From positions 83,988,193-84,052,192 of the forward strand of contig JBCFYV010000012.1 in the NCBI GenBank assembly GCA_039000515.1: a stretch of 64,000 bases of DNA, given 5' to 3'. This DNA is from Timema cristinae. Its lineage: Eukaryota; Arthropoda; Insecta; Phasmatodea; Timematidae. The notes under the pieces are model-generated. The model searched no databases. It was not told where the DNA came from and saw only the letters and a list, made by a program, of their open reading frames with translations. The first letter of the stretch is position 1. Each line of letters starts with the position of its first letter. Positions 48,101 through 58,526 of the stretch are shown in pieces. The position numbers and the translations under genes are program-made.

Positions 48101-51100
48101 TAGCTCACTAAAATCAGGAGATGTGAATCAATATCAAGCCAGGTATATCATGATTTACTCTATGATCACAGGACTACCACTACTTTCCCTTCAAGAACCA
48201 CTCGATGGTGGCTGTGTTCATCCACATGGACGATACGACACCAGAGAACGGTGGTCTGGCTGTGTACCTGGCTCACACAAGTTGGGGCCCCTCGAGGAGA
48301 AGAAATACATCGAGCAGGGTGAAGCCTTTCATTGGATTGACAATGTGAGTCGAGGGGCAAGGCCTTGCCATAGATAGGGCACTGGTCCACCCCTATTCTA
48401 GGAGATAGTGATATAATCTTCACTGGAAGGAGGCTGGGGGGTTTTCTTACTCTCCTCAAGTGACTGGTACAGTTTGTCAAAATATATACTTTTCATCCTG
48501 ATCTGTAGCTATCGCAGTGAAATAGGGAGAGGGGAGGAAACATCTACTCCTTTTGCTTATAAAAAGTTCCATTTACCAAAGGATTGAATATAGCTGTCAA
48601 AGTCAACACTGTAAAACTGCAGATTTGTATGGGTATTAATTTGAGGACTAACTAGTGATTATTAAGAATGATAACCCCCCCCCCCCTTTCCAACATGGCC
48701 CTAATACCTGCCGTCCTATTATTTTCAGTCAAAGGGAGCAGTTTAATCAAACCCACCAACACCCCTGACAAAAAATTGTGCATTTGACCCTTCCTTTATG
48801 CAAAGTATTTAAGTTTAAAAATAACATTTTCAACTAAAAAATATGGATATTACTTCAACAAGTTTGAAAATAGCTTTTTCAAAGAATTTTAACACCTATA
48901 ATGGAATGTTATCTGAAATACATACTAAATTTAGTAGTGTTTGATTGGTCATAATATTTATAACAGGAGCCTCATAATTATCAAGAACCAATTCCTGACA
49001 TTGGCCGGGTCTATTTGGAACATAAGCTTCTCTAATGTATTATTTCCTCCCACCACCTCTTCTCTACTCCAAAATCTTTTCTTCAGTCAGTTGTCTCCTG
49101 ATATTACTTTGGAATCTTGGCCTCCACTTACATATCTAACATCGTCTGAAATATCCTCTATTTCTCTGTTATTCTCACATGGCCATACCACCTTAGACAC
49201 TACTTCTTTATCCTTGCCTGTACAGGTTCCTCCTTAACTAGCCCTTTCACCCTCCCATTTCTCATCCTATTCATTCTTTTGTCACTCCCATTCTGCTCCC
49301 CAGAAATTTAATTTCATAGGCCTGTATTCTGCTTACATTCCATTCCTTCATTACTTACACTTTTGATATGTATGTTATTACTAGAACATAATGTGTCCTG
49401 TAAATCCCTATTTTACACTTCTCTGGTACATCTCTGCTTCAAATCAGACTTCTTACACTTTTAAAAAATGTTTATACTTGCCTTCCTTTTTCACTTATTT
49501 CTATATTGTTTATTCCACTTTCCTATATCATACTCCTAAGGTATTTGAAACTTTCTACTATCTTCAACTGCTCGCCCCCCCCCCTTACTCCCCACTGCCA
49601 CAACAGTTGCGTGCCTATCTCTCTTGATCATCATAATCACAATCACAATCACGATCTAATTCTTCTCTCTTCCTTACATTAAACCTCATTCGATATTGTT
49701 CCCCCATTTAGCATAATGATTATTATATATCAGCATGTATTCATTTATCTTTTACAATTTTGGTATGTAGAATATTTGCAACAGTATTTTTAGAATTAAG
49801 ATAGTCTCATGTTGAACTTTGTCATAGAATAAATTAGAATTCCCATGATAGTATACAAGGGCCATGTTTTGTTTCCCCCCTCCCCAGCTATGAAACTTTG
49901 GGATCCAAGGTACAAAGTAGGTCTAGTTATTAAATAACCTCATGTAGACACATCATTGTTACTTAATGAACATTAGTTTTTATTTGTCATATGAGTGTCA
50001 TTTTTGGACAAATTTTTTGTAGCCAAAATGTATCTATATATTATAATTTATCATAATCTATGAATATAGAGATGCTATTATGACAAAGGTCCCAATGTCT
50101 TACTAAAGTGGTTGAGGTATTTAAAAATGAAAAAGATCTTGAGCTGTGGATTTGTACAAAAATCACAAAACACCTCCACTGTAATTGGGTTTTACTATAG
50201 GCCCTGTGATATAGACATGCAAGAAAGTTGATTTAGATAATTCATAGCCTGGGTACGGGGACTAACTTAGAGTAAATATAATCAAAACAAGAATTGTATA
50301 CTATATATAACAAATTTTATCCCTTGATATATACCTCTTCCATCATTTACAAACCACCCAAATTGAGCCAGTAGTGAAGTTTGCCCCTGTACCAACAGGA
50401 GAAGTTCCCACTCTCTAAGGCGACACCTGTCAGCGCCAAGAGAGGGGAAGTCGTCATATTCTCTTACCTCCTGATCCATGGCAGCTACGCGAACTCCAGC
50501 ACGAATCGTGTTCGAAGGATGTTCTTGATTCAGGTACAAAACACACATCCTGAGGACAGATTACCTCAGGATAGGGGAAGAAACTTGCTTGACTTATCAT
50601 CCAGCATCTGTTTCTCACTGTTGTTTATTTCATTGCTATTAAATTCATCATTTAATTCAGGGATAAGGAAACTTTTTTTTTCTAAAGCCACTAAAACAGG
50701 GTGTCTACCATCTGGAAAAACTAGAACTAGCCAGGAATACTGGAATTGGCCGGGAATTTGAAGTGGTTGGGGAAAAATGGGAATAAGTCAAGAATTTGGT
50801 AAATTACAGGAAAACTTTGTTTTACTCAAAATATGAAATATAATAATCATTTAATCAGTAAATTACAATGTGAATCAAGCTGTCTATTTTTTTTGTAGTT
50901 GTGTAATATATTATCTAAATTTCTAATTCCCAGTAAACTATGTTAATACAAATAAAAAAGCATGTTTATTTACATTTTAAAACTTATTATTAATAAGAAA
51001 GAAATGTTGGGGGAGAGAAGACAAGTGTGACATATTTTTGAGTCGGGAATTTTAAGAAATTATCAGGGGAAATAAGGGAAAAATTCGGAAATGTCATTGG

Positions 51101-51935
51101 TCAAGTTGAGTAGACACTATGTAAAATAATGTGGGAACATCCAAGGGCAAAACTGAAAATTAAAAATAATCATAGATTAAAAAAATATGTATACTGCTAG
51201 ATCCATCATACACCTTATCTAGTTGATTATGGTACATTAAATAACATTTCTAAATATAGTTTCATGTATCTTTTAGTTTCGTGAGTAAATTCATCTGTGA
51301 TACTTTTTTTAGTAAATAATAATAAAAATGATAATGCTAGTAAAACTTTGATGATGATTAGTAAAGCACTGGAGAGCCACAAAATAAATCAATCCTGAAG
51401 TAAATTTTAGACAGTAAATCAGGCTTCAATATTATTTTTTTGTCATGAGCAAGATTAATAATTTTACTTTTTAGTGATTCATTCTAAAATAAAGTAAAAA
51501 AATATATTTTTAACACCTTATGCCAGTGCTGATAGGCTCCTACATACCAACTTTTATTTTTGTTTTCTCTCATACAAAATAATGACAGTATTAATACAAA
51601 ATAATATTTTTCTAAATATCAAATATGAGAATAAACACTCATAGCTGTACTTATGAAAGGTATAATATATTTCACCTGTTGGTTGGATAGATCTGAATGC
51701 TCAGGCTAGACTTGTAACCAAAAATTTAGCTACGGTATCTTGCTACAGAAATAAATAAATATGCAAACACTCATTTGGATGAGAACTTATAGGGGGGGAA
51801 CGGTTTTGGTTACAGCTGATGTCTGCTGATGATGAGCCGATAGAAGATACCCACAAGTCCCCGGGGCAAGGAACGGTGCTGAGAGGAAGGAATAAAAACA
51901 GACCGGCCACTATGGACACGCGTTTTGTTCATTGA
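45155..51935 (+). CDS. Phytanoyl-CoA dioxygenase-like protein, copy A (six exons, one frame break)
   Basis: Exons: 45155-45162, 46506-46710, 47379-47552, 48172-48344, 50399-50533, 51816-51935 (TGA). Product about 271 residues if the break is discounted. Known of the family: PhyH enzymes are Fe(II)/2-oxoglutarate oxygenases that hydroxylate lipid-CoA or small substrates. Seen: iron ligands as HQD (His-Gln ends exon 3, Asp opens exon 4) and His in LLIHGSY; a 2OG-binding Arg in NRVRRMF. Exon 4 is one base shorter than its twin in copy B (173 against 174). No peroxisomal PTS2 is seen at the short N-terminus and the C-terminus is not SKL-like, so a cytosolic site is possible. The substrate cannot be told. 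Confidence 0.85.
45265..45525 (+). repeat. SINE, main family
   Basis: GGTTGCTGCATGGTCTAAGG head, then a C run of about 14 bases at 45368, body CCCACTCTCTC, tail AAATGGGTAGTAAGATGTGA. Intron 1 of PhyH copy A. Confidence 0.7.
46015..46165 (-). repeat. SINE, main family, reversed fragment
   Basis: GAGGAAGTGTACCTACATTT body and AATTCAAACCCAGACC box B region. Confidence 0.5.
46506..46710 (+). CDS. PhyH copy A exon 2
   Basis: From TTGTTTAG to GTGAGT. It encodes FYKENGFVKFGDVFTNEEFD, the typical N-terminal helix and strand of PhyH proteins. Starts at the third base of a codon, like exon 1 of the visible copy B. Confidence 0.85.
47379..47552 (+). CDS. PhyH copy A exon 3
   Basis: 58 codons, phase 0. 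It encodes IHNLQFHSGVFNDVI and LLHHTKAHLKPPEKGAPYLM, ending His-Gln, the first two residues of the HxD iron motif. Confidence 0.9.
47605..48075 (+). repeat. Degenerate minisatellite, about ten units of 40-50 bp
   Basis: Units read CTGTTGGAATACTGGYTGAC then TGGGGGTCTTCAGGGGATA with many indels. Fills most of the 619-bp intron between exons 3 and 4 of PhyH copy A. Confidence 0.8.
48172..48344 (+). CDS. PhyH copy A exon 4, frame broken by one base
   Basis: Opens with DYHYFPFKNHSMVAVFIHMD (Asp completes HQD). Up to TAC at 48265-48267 it reads in one frame; from there the conserved PGSHKLGPLEEKKYIEQG is in the next frame. Copy B has CCC where this copy has CC (48267-48268). Confidence 0.85.
48985..49720 (-). 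pseudogene. LINE fragment, antisense, same family as 11340-12780
   Basis: Shares CTCCTTAACTAGCCCT, CATTCCATTCCTTCATTAC and TATGTTATTACT segments with 11600-11720 in the same order. No intact frame. Confidence 0.6.
50399..50533 (+). CDS. PhyH copy A exon 5
   Basis: 45 codons, phase 0. RGEVVIFSYLLIHGSYANSS carries the distal iron-binding His; RVRRMFLIQ carries the 2OG-contacting Arg. Confidence 0.9.
50534..51815. other. Intron 5 of PhyH copy A, no feature recognised
   Basis: AT-rich; nothing coding or clearly repetitive. Confidence 0.4.
51816..51935 (+). CDS. PhyH copy A exon 6 and stop
   Basis: 40 codons with TGA at 51933-51935. LMSADDEP and GQGTVLRGRN match copy B exon 5; identical length of 120 bp. 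Confidence 0.85.
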   Translation: MMSADDEPIEDTHKSPGQGTVLRGRNKNRPATMDTRFVH

Positions 51936-52280
51936 TGGTCCTACTGTTTTTGAACTATCTTCCTTCAAGAGAGGCAGGAAATGAGCCCATCATTGCATGC
52001 AATCATCTTCAAACATGCAACATTTTAGTTCCATACCTGCCAAACTTACTTACGTAGGTGACATTTGATCATTTCACCTTATAAAAGTGCACAACTGCTG
52101 TCCTAAAAGTTTAAATAATTACAGCCCCTTGAAACACAAATATTTCAAACAGATTAATGTCTAGTTGCATGTTTTAAAATTTAAACTACATTCCCTTGTT
52201 AATATCATTTTTACAGGTTAAAAGTTAATAAAAGAAACAGTTTATGAATTAGTATTAAGAAACGATTATGTACATACTTA

Positions 52281-52301
52281 AATAAATATTGCTTGAATAA
52301 A
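52281..52301 (+). terminator. Poly(A) signals of PhyH copy A
   Basis: AATAAA at 52281-52286 and 52296-52301, followed by a GT-rich TTTTGGTGTAG. Implies a 3' UTR of about 380 nt. Confidence 0.5.
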
Positions 52302-52394
52302 ATATATGTTTTGGTGTAGTCCATCTATGAATTTATTTAATTAATCATACTTAATACTCATTTATAATGATTAGCATGGGTGTTATCTGCTTCT

Positions 52395-52625
52395 GTAGGC
52401 ACCTCAACTAGATTTTAAGCTCATCTAGTTTGGTTTGCTGCTGACAGTAAGGGTGGGGATTCAAATCATGGCCAGGTGTACTTAGTATTTTTCCTAAATG
52501 ATTTTCCACTCTCCCTCCCCACACATGTGGATACTATATCCTATAAACTATATCTTCTTCATCCCTTAGTATGGTTAAACTGTGTTTAGTCCAAACGGGT
52601 TGTATGATGCAGTGGAAAAAACATG
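52395..52625 (+). repeat. SINE, main family
   Basis: GGGATTCAAATCATGGCCAG box B, CCTAAATGATTTTCCACTC body, CAAACGGGTTGTATGATGCA tail. Confidence 0.6.
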
Positions 52626-52914
52626 GATGTTTGTCTATTTATGCCCTTTAAAATCATAAAAGGATTGTTCAGCTACATAAACAATCTAATTTGAAAAGAA
52701 AGGTGGATTTAAAAAATAAAATGTACTATCCGCATTTGCCTGGTGACGGGATTGGGGCCACAGAGTCAAATAAATCACCCCCAAGTAGATGTGTTCAAGT
52801 ATAGAACCTCAAGCATGCTATCACACCTGACTCTGCTGGTAGAATAAGTTGTTGAGAATTTCATAGCAATTTTATAGCATCATATTTAATCTGCAAGAGT
52901 GATAAACAGACAAA

Positions 52915-53125
52915 GGTTCAAGTCTCGTCTGGTCTAATTTGCCGTTGATGAGAAGATCAGGGCTTAAATTTCAGTCGAAAATATGGAGGGTATTTTATCT
53001 AAATGATATCCTGCTCTATCTCCACACAAATTCAAGTACACTTCCTCTAGATTCCACCTTCCTCATATCCGCTCCCTTATTAATTATCGGGTGAATAGAC
53101 AGGTTGTAAGACTATTCACATAAAC
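52915..53125 (+). repeat. SINE, main family, degenerate
   Basis: TCTGGTCTAATTTGCCGTTG head remnant, then CAGGGCTTAAATTTCAG and a body with CTCCACACAAATTC. Confidence 0.5.
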
Positions 53126-53960
53126 AATAACAATAAAATGATTGTAATATTTAAAAATAGTAAAATTTGAATTACAATTATTTTAATTTGCCTCTTATAA
53201 GGTTTCGCTTCAGCAGAGGAGTTTTAGTTTTATATTTAATTCTTTTTAAGAACAAGACTTTTGAATCTATTGAATCCATAAGTATATTTCAAAGACAGAA
53301 AATATCAGATTTGGTTTACTTTTGAATATGTAGTTTTTTAGACCTATTTTGATGCTTACATGGGGCAGCTCAATGTAATTATATGACTCATCCAGCAACC
53401 AGACTCCAGTCCATTAATTTACCACTTAATGTGAACAAAATCTGTATTCAAGAGGATAAAAACCCACAGACATGTGGGAAAGTTAAAACAATAATGCTTA
53501 TCATATTTCCTGAGCTTCAGATTTAAGATTTGTAGGTAAAATAAGTTCAGATTCATGCAAAAGTGGATTTGACCCAACTTTGATTTTATAAAAAATTAAT
53601 TTAAGCTGATTTTTAAACTGGCAACTCACTTCAGTATAATATTATAGTGTTTATAAAATGTTATTGAAATGCATTTAGTTATTATGGAGACCAAATAATT
53701 TACCGAACAAGTCTTACTCTCAATATTGTATTTGAATTGAATGGTTTTGTTTGAATTGCATAGCCTTTTAACGATAACACTATTCCAAATAATTATGCGA
53801 AGTCACTTTTCCGTATTAAATTATTTTATTATAAATAACAAACTATAGCACTTTACTATTATTGTGCACAACTTAGTTTTATCTTCATTTCTTTTAGTTT
53901 GGTCGCTGTGTATGTAGACTTATAGCCGCTTTGTGAAAACAGAATGTTGCTCAGGATATA

Positions 53961-54113
53961 TTATTATTATTATTATTATTAGCACCGCGTCTTACTACCC
54001 GTTCGGGTTATACGCTCTTACGCTAAAGTGTACTGGTAGGGTGATTATGAGATGAAATGAAGGACCTACAGTTTAACGTGGAATCCGAACCACGGTGGAG
54101 ACCTGGCATTCCA
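53961..54113 (-). repeat. 5'-truncated SINE (tRNA-Glu family) with perfect target duplication
   Basis: CTCAGGATATA at 53950-53960 and again at 54114-54124. Only the 3' half of the SINE is present (tail at the left, cut after CCTGGCATTCC), so truncation happened at insertion. Confidence 0.9.
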
Positions 54114-54204
54114 CTCAGGATATAGCTTGGAGGTTGTCTACACGTCATATCTGCAATAAGATAACGTTATGATAGTGAAATATCTATGTGTGGAGCTAGT
54201 GGAA

Positions 54205-54350
54205 ACCTAACTTGAGCCTAATTAACCAGATCATGGTGATCATAGAAACAGTTCCCCTTTTGAGAAAAATACCTATAGTACTGCCGAGAATCCAACTTGT
54301 GACATCTATATCAGTAGCCAAGGGTGCTAGCCAGTAGACCAATAGTCGGC
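54205..54350 (-). repeat. tRNA-derived repeat, third family
   Basis: Parallels 23130-23310: CCTAATTAACCAGATCATGG, CTGCCGAGAATCCAAC, GTAGCCAAGGGTGCTAGCC. Confidence 0.5.
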
Positions 54351-54389
54351 CATCTGTTTAGGTAAGCTGCATATTCACACTATCGAGGT

Positions 54390-54890
54390 AGAGACGAGGA
54401 AGCTTACATTTAGATTTAATGTGTCCGCATTTGGATGAAGTAAGAACAGTTAACCAATTGGAAGAAAATTCCCTCGGTACACCCGATTGGGGTTCAAACA
54501 CAGATCTTCCCATCATTGAAAATCTTGTCTGATGCAAGAGTGACACCTTAGACCAGCGTTTTTCAACCCGTGTGCTGTGAAGGGTCAACAGGTGTGTAAA
54601 AGGAGTTTGGATTAAGATAAAAAAAATAAGTGAAAAAAATTGAAAAAAACAAACAAAAAAAAAAACAGATGGTTTTGAATCCATTCTTCACATAATTATT
54701 TCTAAAATTAATTTAAGTACCAGAATTTTAGCTAATGAACTTTTAGACACAATCTTAATGCTTGTTTTTAACGATAAAATTTTTCTTTAAAAAAATGGTG
54801 GTGTACTTTAACTATTTTAACAAATTGTTCAGTGTGCCGTGAGTTGAAAAAGGTTAAAACTTGCTGCCTTAGACCATGCAAACATCAAAG
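54390..54890 (-). repeat. SINE, main family, reversed and split by a MITE
   Basis: GAGGAAGCTTACATTTAG through GGTTCAAACACAGATCTTCC to GAGTGACACCTTAGAC, then the MITE, then CCATGCAAAC. Rejoining across the MITE gives the family's usual head order. Confidence 0.65.
54554..54866. mobile_element. hAT-type MITE with perfect 8-bp target duplication, nested in a SINE
   Basis: CCTTAGAC at 54546-54553 and 54867-54874. Inverted ends CAGCGTTTTTCAACC and CAGCAAGTTTTAACC. 313 bp, no ORF of note. Confidence 0.88.
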
Positions 54891-54934
54891 AGGGTAACTT
54901 TGTCAATATATATCGGAAAAAATGGCACGCTCGT

Positions 54935-55065
54935 GATGAAACCAATAGAAAGCTAAAATAAGCTAATAATATTAATTTGAAGAATTGTTTAGTACAAGGA
55001 TCCAAACCTTGTATCCATCTGATCTGGCGTGCCACTTTTCTACTGGCTGAGCCACTTTATATATT
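54935..55065 (-). repeat. tRNA-derived repeat fragment, fourth type
   Basis: GGATCCAAACCTTGTATCC and TACTGGCTGAGCCAC read on the minus strand as box B and box A. Similar text at 45805-45895 and 57597-57665. Confidence 0.4.
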
Positions 55066-55499
55066 TAACACTCTGAACTTCTAGTCATGGCTGAGGAGTT
55101 TGTTTCATGAGCACTTTATGGTGAGCACTACACCCTTTAGCCACAGTCAGTGTCCAGCCGTTAGTTTCCAAGGAACTAAATGGCATGTGAACACAATGGC
55201 AGGCAGGTGTAGATTTGTTAGGGAGGGGCCACAACACTTACTTATTTGGGAAGGTGAACTGTCGGTGCAACAGTGGCCATGATGGGAAAAGACACAAACT
55301 ATTGAGCATTTTAAGTAAAAAATGTCCCAACAATACAGAATATGAGACTCACTAGTAACCAGATGAAACGTTCTTATGAAAAGTCTTAAATTAACAGTAT
55401 TTTAAACTACACATCAAATATGATAAATTCAAGTTAAATACAAAATTATTCAATTTTCTTTTGTTATTAAATTTGTTTCACAAAATGTTCCTTCACATT

Positions 55500-55890
55500 T
55501 CTTGGAACATAATTTGGGAAATGCTACTCTAGGAAATATTTTAGATGGTCCTTACTTGGAAATTTTGATTCATCTAGACGTTATTTGTTGTGGTCCTCCC
55601 ACAGATTTTTTAAAACGTTTAAATGCCCATAGAAGCTATTTGGTGTGATGCCCACATGGAATTTTTTGAAAAGTACAGTATATCTCTAGAAGTTATTCAG
55701 AGTGGTAGCTACTCACCTAGTTTTATTTTTAAATCTAGGTGCCTTTAGAAGATATTTGGATTGGTCAACCCCTGGCAATGTTGAAAGTGGGATGCCTCTA
55801 GCTAGAAACTATTTAGATTTTGATGCAAGGCCATTTTTCAGCTTCATATTTGAGAATATCACTCTTATTTCTTTTCATGGTTGGTATTGC
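55500..55890 (-). repeat. Degenerate minisatellite, inverted copy of the 560-2450 type
   Basis: Repeats of TAGAAGYTATTTGG with intervening AATTTTTTGAAAA, the reverse complement of the array at 560-903 and 2270-2450. Confidence 0.5.
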
Positions 55891-56254
55891 CATGGCTGTA
55901 GCGAAGTGAGAAAATCTAGCTGAGTAGTGTGTGTATTGAATGTAGATGACTCGTTAGGTAGAGCAGTAGCTCCTCAAGCTGAGGGGATAGATTAAGTTTG
56001 AATTTAATATTATGGGGGGCACTGGGGGAATTTAGGACTTTTGGGGTCCTAGAAAAATTTATGACTATTGACTCAATTGTAATGAGGCCAGGGGCCCTGG
56101 GGACTTTGAGGCTATAGAGATTTGCATTTAATACTTACTAATGTTTTAATCAAAGGGGGTAAGAATGAGAGGTTTAGTCAAGAGGAAATGCACTAAAATT
56201 AATCCTGAATACGATGACCCGGTTGTAAATAGAAAGTCCAAGTTAGACAAATTA

Positions 56255-56505
56255 AACTTTTTTTAATGTGCACTGCATCTTAATACCCATTAGGGATTCT
56301 AGAATATCTACACTAATGAGTTAAGAATGTCGAAAGTAGGAAATGTACACTTATTTGTGTGGAAGGAGAGGGGTAAATAATGTAAGAGAAAAAAAACCCA
56401 CCACAACCACATTACACCTAGCCAAGATTTGATCTCTGACCTCTGGTAGATCAGAACCGATGAGACTTACTCCTTAGTCTATGTGCCCATTGATGCATGA
56501 TAGAT
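56255..56505 (-). repeat. SINE, main family, reversed
   Basis: GCACTGCATCTTAATACCC tail at the left; GATTTGATCTCTGACCTC box B and TTAGTCTATGTGCCC head at the right. Confidence 0.55.
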
Positions 56506-56559
56506 TGGATTAAAATATTAGTAATAATGAGTACTTTGAATACAGAACGATTATTCTAT

Positions 56560-58330
56560 TTACTTACTACAGCTGACCTTGAAAGTTATAGGTCAAAGGG
56601 AGCAACATTGTTGACCTTTCTGGAATGACCTGTGAAGATTATTAGAATGTGAAGAGCATGCAGCACAAATGACATAAGTCCAACATGAATTTATTATAAA
56701 CTAGAGACTTTTAAAAACAAAAGTTAAAATACAATGTGTATTAGAAACAAAGATGCCATATTTTCTCAAATTGTACATGTACCACATCTTACTAGCTGGT
56801 GAGGCAGCGTACTGACACACTGCTTTCCACTAAGAGCCAATTTAAGAAAAAAGCAGACCTTAGTCAAAGAGAGCAAACCTAATTTAAAAGTAATACATAT
56901 TTTATTTAAACATTTGAATTGCTTAGTAAGGAACGTTTGAGAATGTTTAGAAAAAATAAAATTAAATTTTAAGTGAATTTAAGTTGTACAATTTGTATTA
57001 GATTGACACAAAAGAACATAAATATGTAATGTAAACATAATGTATAAAGTTATTTATAAAAGATTTGGTAATATTAATTAAAAGTTATGTTACGATTTAT
57101 TTAAAAATGTGTTAGAAGTTTAAAAAATCATCTAAAAGTTAGGTACATTTTAAAATAGACATTTCAGTCATAATTACACTTAAAACTCGGTTTTAAAATA
57201 AAAGGATGATGTGACCATGCATATATTGAATATTAATATATTATTCTAGAAATTGATAGAAATATGTTATTGAATTTGAAAAATAAAAATTGAATTTATT
57301 TCTTAGCTATAGTTCCCTGTTTCTTGATTCCTTGCTGCACAGATATTTTGAGGACATGTTTCGATGCATCATCGGCATCATCCTCGGTCTGATGAGACCG
57401 AAAGAACACACCGAATGTAATTTATGGTTAAGACACAATGCACCAGCCAATGTGGTATGACATAAAATTAAGTGCTTGAGTATCCCAAATCATGTTATTA
57501 AGGAAACTAATAGGAGAATTACAAATAATGCGTATATTTGAAGTGAAATGAGAATTGGATTTTATTTTTCTTTAAATATTAATAAATATTTGTATTTGAC
57601 CAGGAATCAAACCCCATTACTTAGTGTACGAACTTTCTCCTGACTGAGCCAATGTGTCAATTTCTAGACATAAATTATATTTCTCTTGATTTAGTTACAA
57701 GCTTGATACATAGACTTGCATCAATTATGCAGTGAGCCTAATCATTTTGATATCTGCATGTAACGCTTGACCTATGTCCCATCTTGTTACCCCTAATGGG
57801 GTGATAATTACATAAGCGTTCTGTGCCTGAACTCTATTCTTTAAATGTATGACTTCCATTTCTATTAGTATTCAAACGTTGCTATCTAACAAATGATATA
57901 CTTATATTTATTATTTAAAAGGTGACAACTACTTTTGTAACAAGCAGGACATAACTTTGAAAAAACCACTAGAATGATTTTATAAGATGTATAATTAATT
58001 GTCATATAAAGATATCAAATTATTTAACAGTATTGATTAGCTCTAGCAGGATGAAATCAAAAGTTTAGTTTAATCCCGAGAATTGAGCGCCACCATTTAA
58101 TGAGTAGGCTACACAAAAACATATGAATAAATACACACACAACACACAAACCCTGTAGCAAATTTGTTAAACATGTAAATTAAAATTGTGAATGTGTTTT
58201 CATTAACAAATATGTGGGGGCTTAAGTTTGTTAATCATATACTTACAAATAAGAACAAAACTCTGACATTTACATTAATTATCTAATATGAACTAAAAAG
58301 AATGTGTATTGTTTATTTATTAATTTTTAG
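56560..58330. other. Upstream region of PhyH copy B, first exon not located
   Basis: AT-rich. A short upstream exon leaving in phase 2 must lie here or further left; I found no convincing ATG-plus-donor. A hammerhead-like motif on the minus strand is at 57358-57387. Confidence 0.4.
57358..57387 (-). ncRNA. Hammerhead-like motif, second copy
   Basis: Minus strand: CCGAGGA, one base, a 17-nt stem-loop with GATGC/GCATC arms, GAAAC. Same core and same 17-nt stem length as 34255-34283. Confidence 0.3.
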
Positions 58331-58526
58331 AGTGAATATCGACCAATGCAATGCTGACAAAGGAGCAGAAATACTTCTACAAGAGAATGGGTTCATCAAA
58401 CTCGACAACATCTTCTCGGACAATGAGATGGACCTCATGTCTCGGGAATATGACAGAGTGTTTGACCGCAAGAAGTCTCAGAGTTTGGAAGCAACATGGA
58501 AGGGGGATCTCATGAAGAAAGAATCG
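58331..58526 (+). CDS. PhyH copy B first visible exon
   Basis: From TAATTTTTAG. It encodes LQENGFIKLDNIFSDNEMD. Two donors are possible: GTGAAG at 58527 keeps phase 0 with the next exon and is chosen; GTGAGT at 58544 is the stronger signal but out of phase. Confidence 0.75.
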
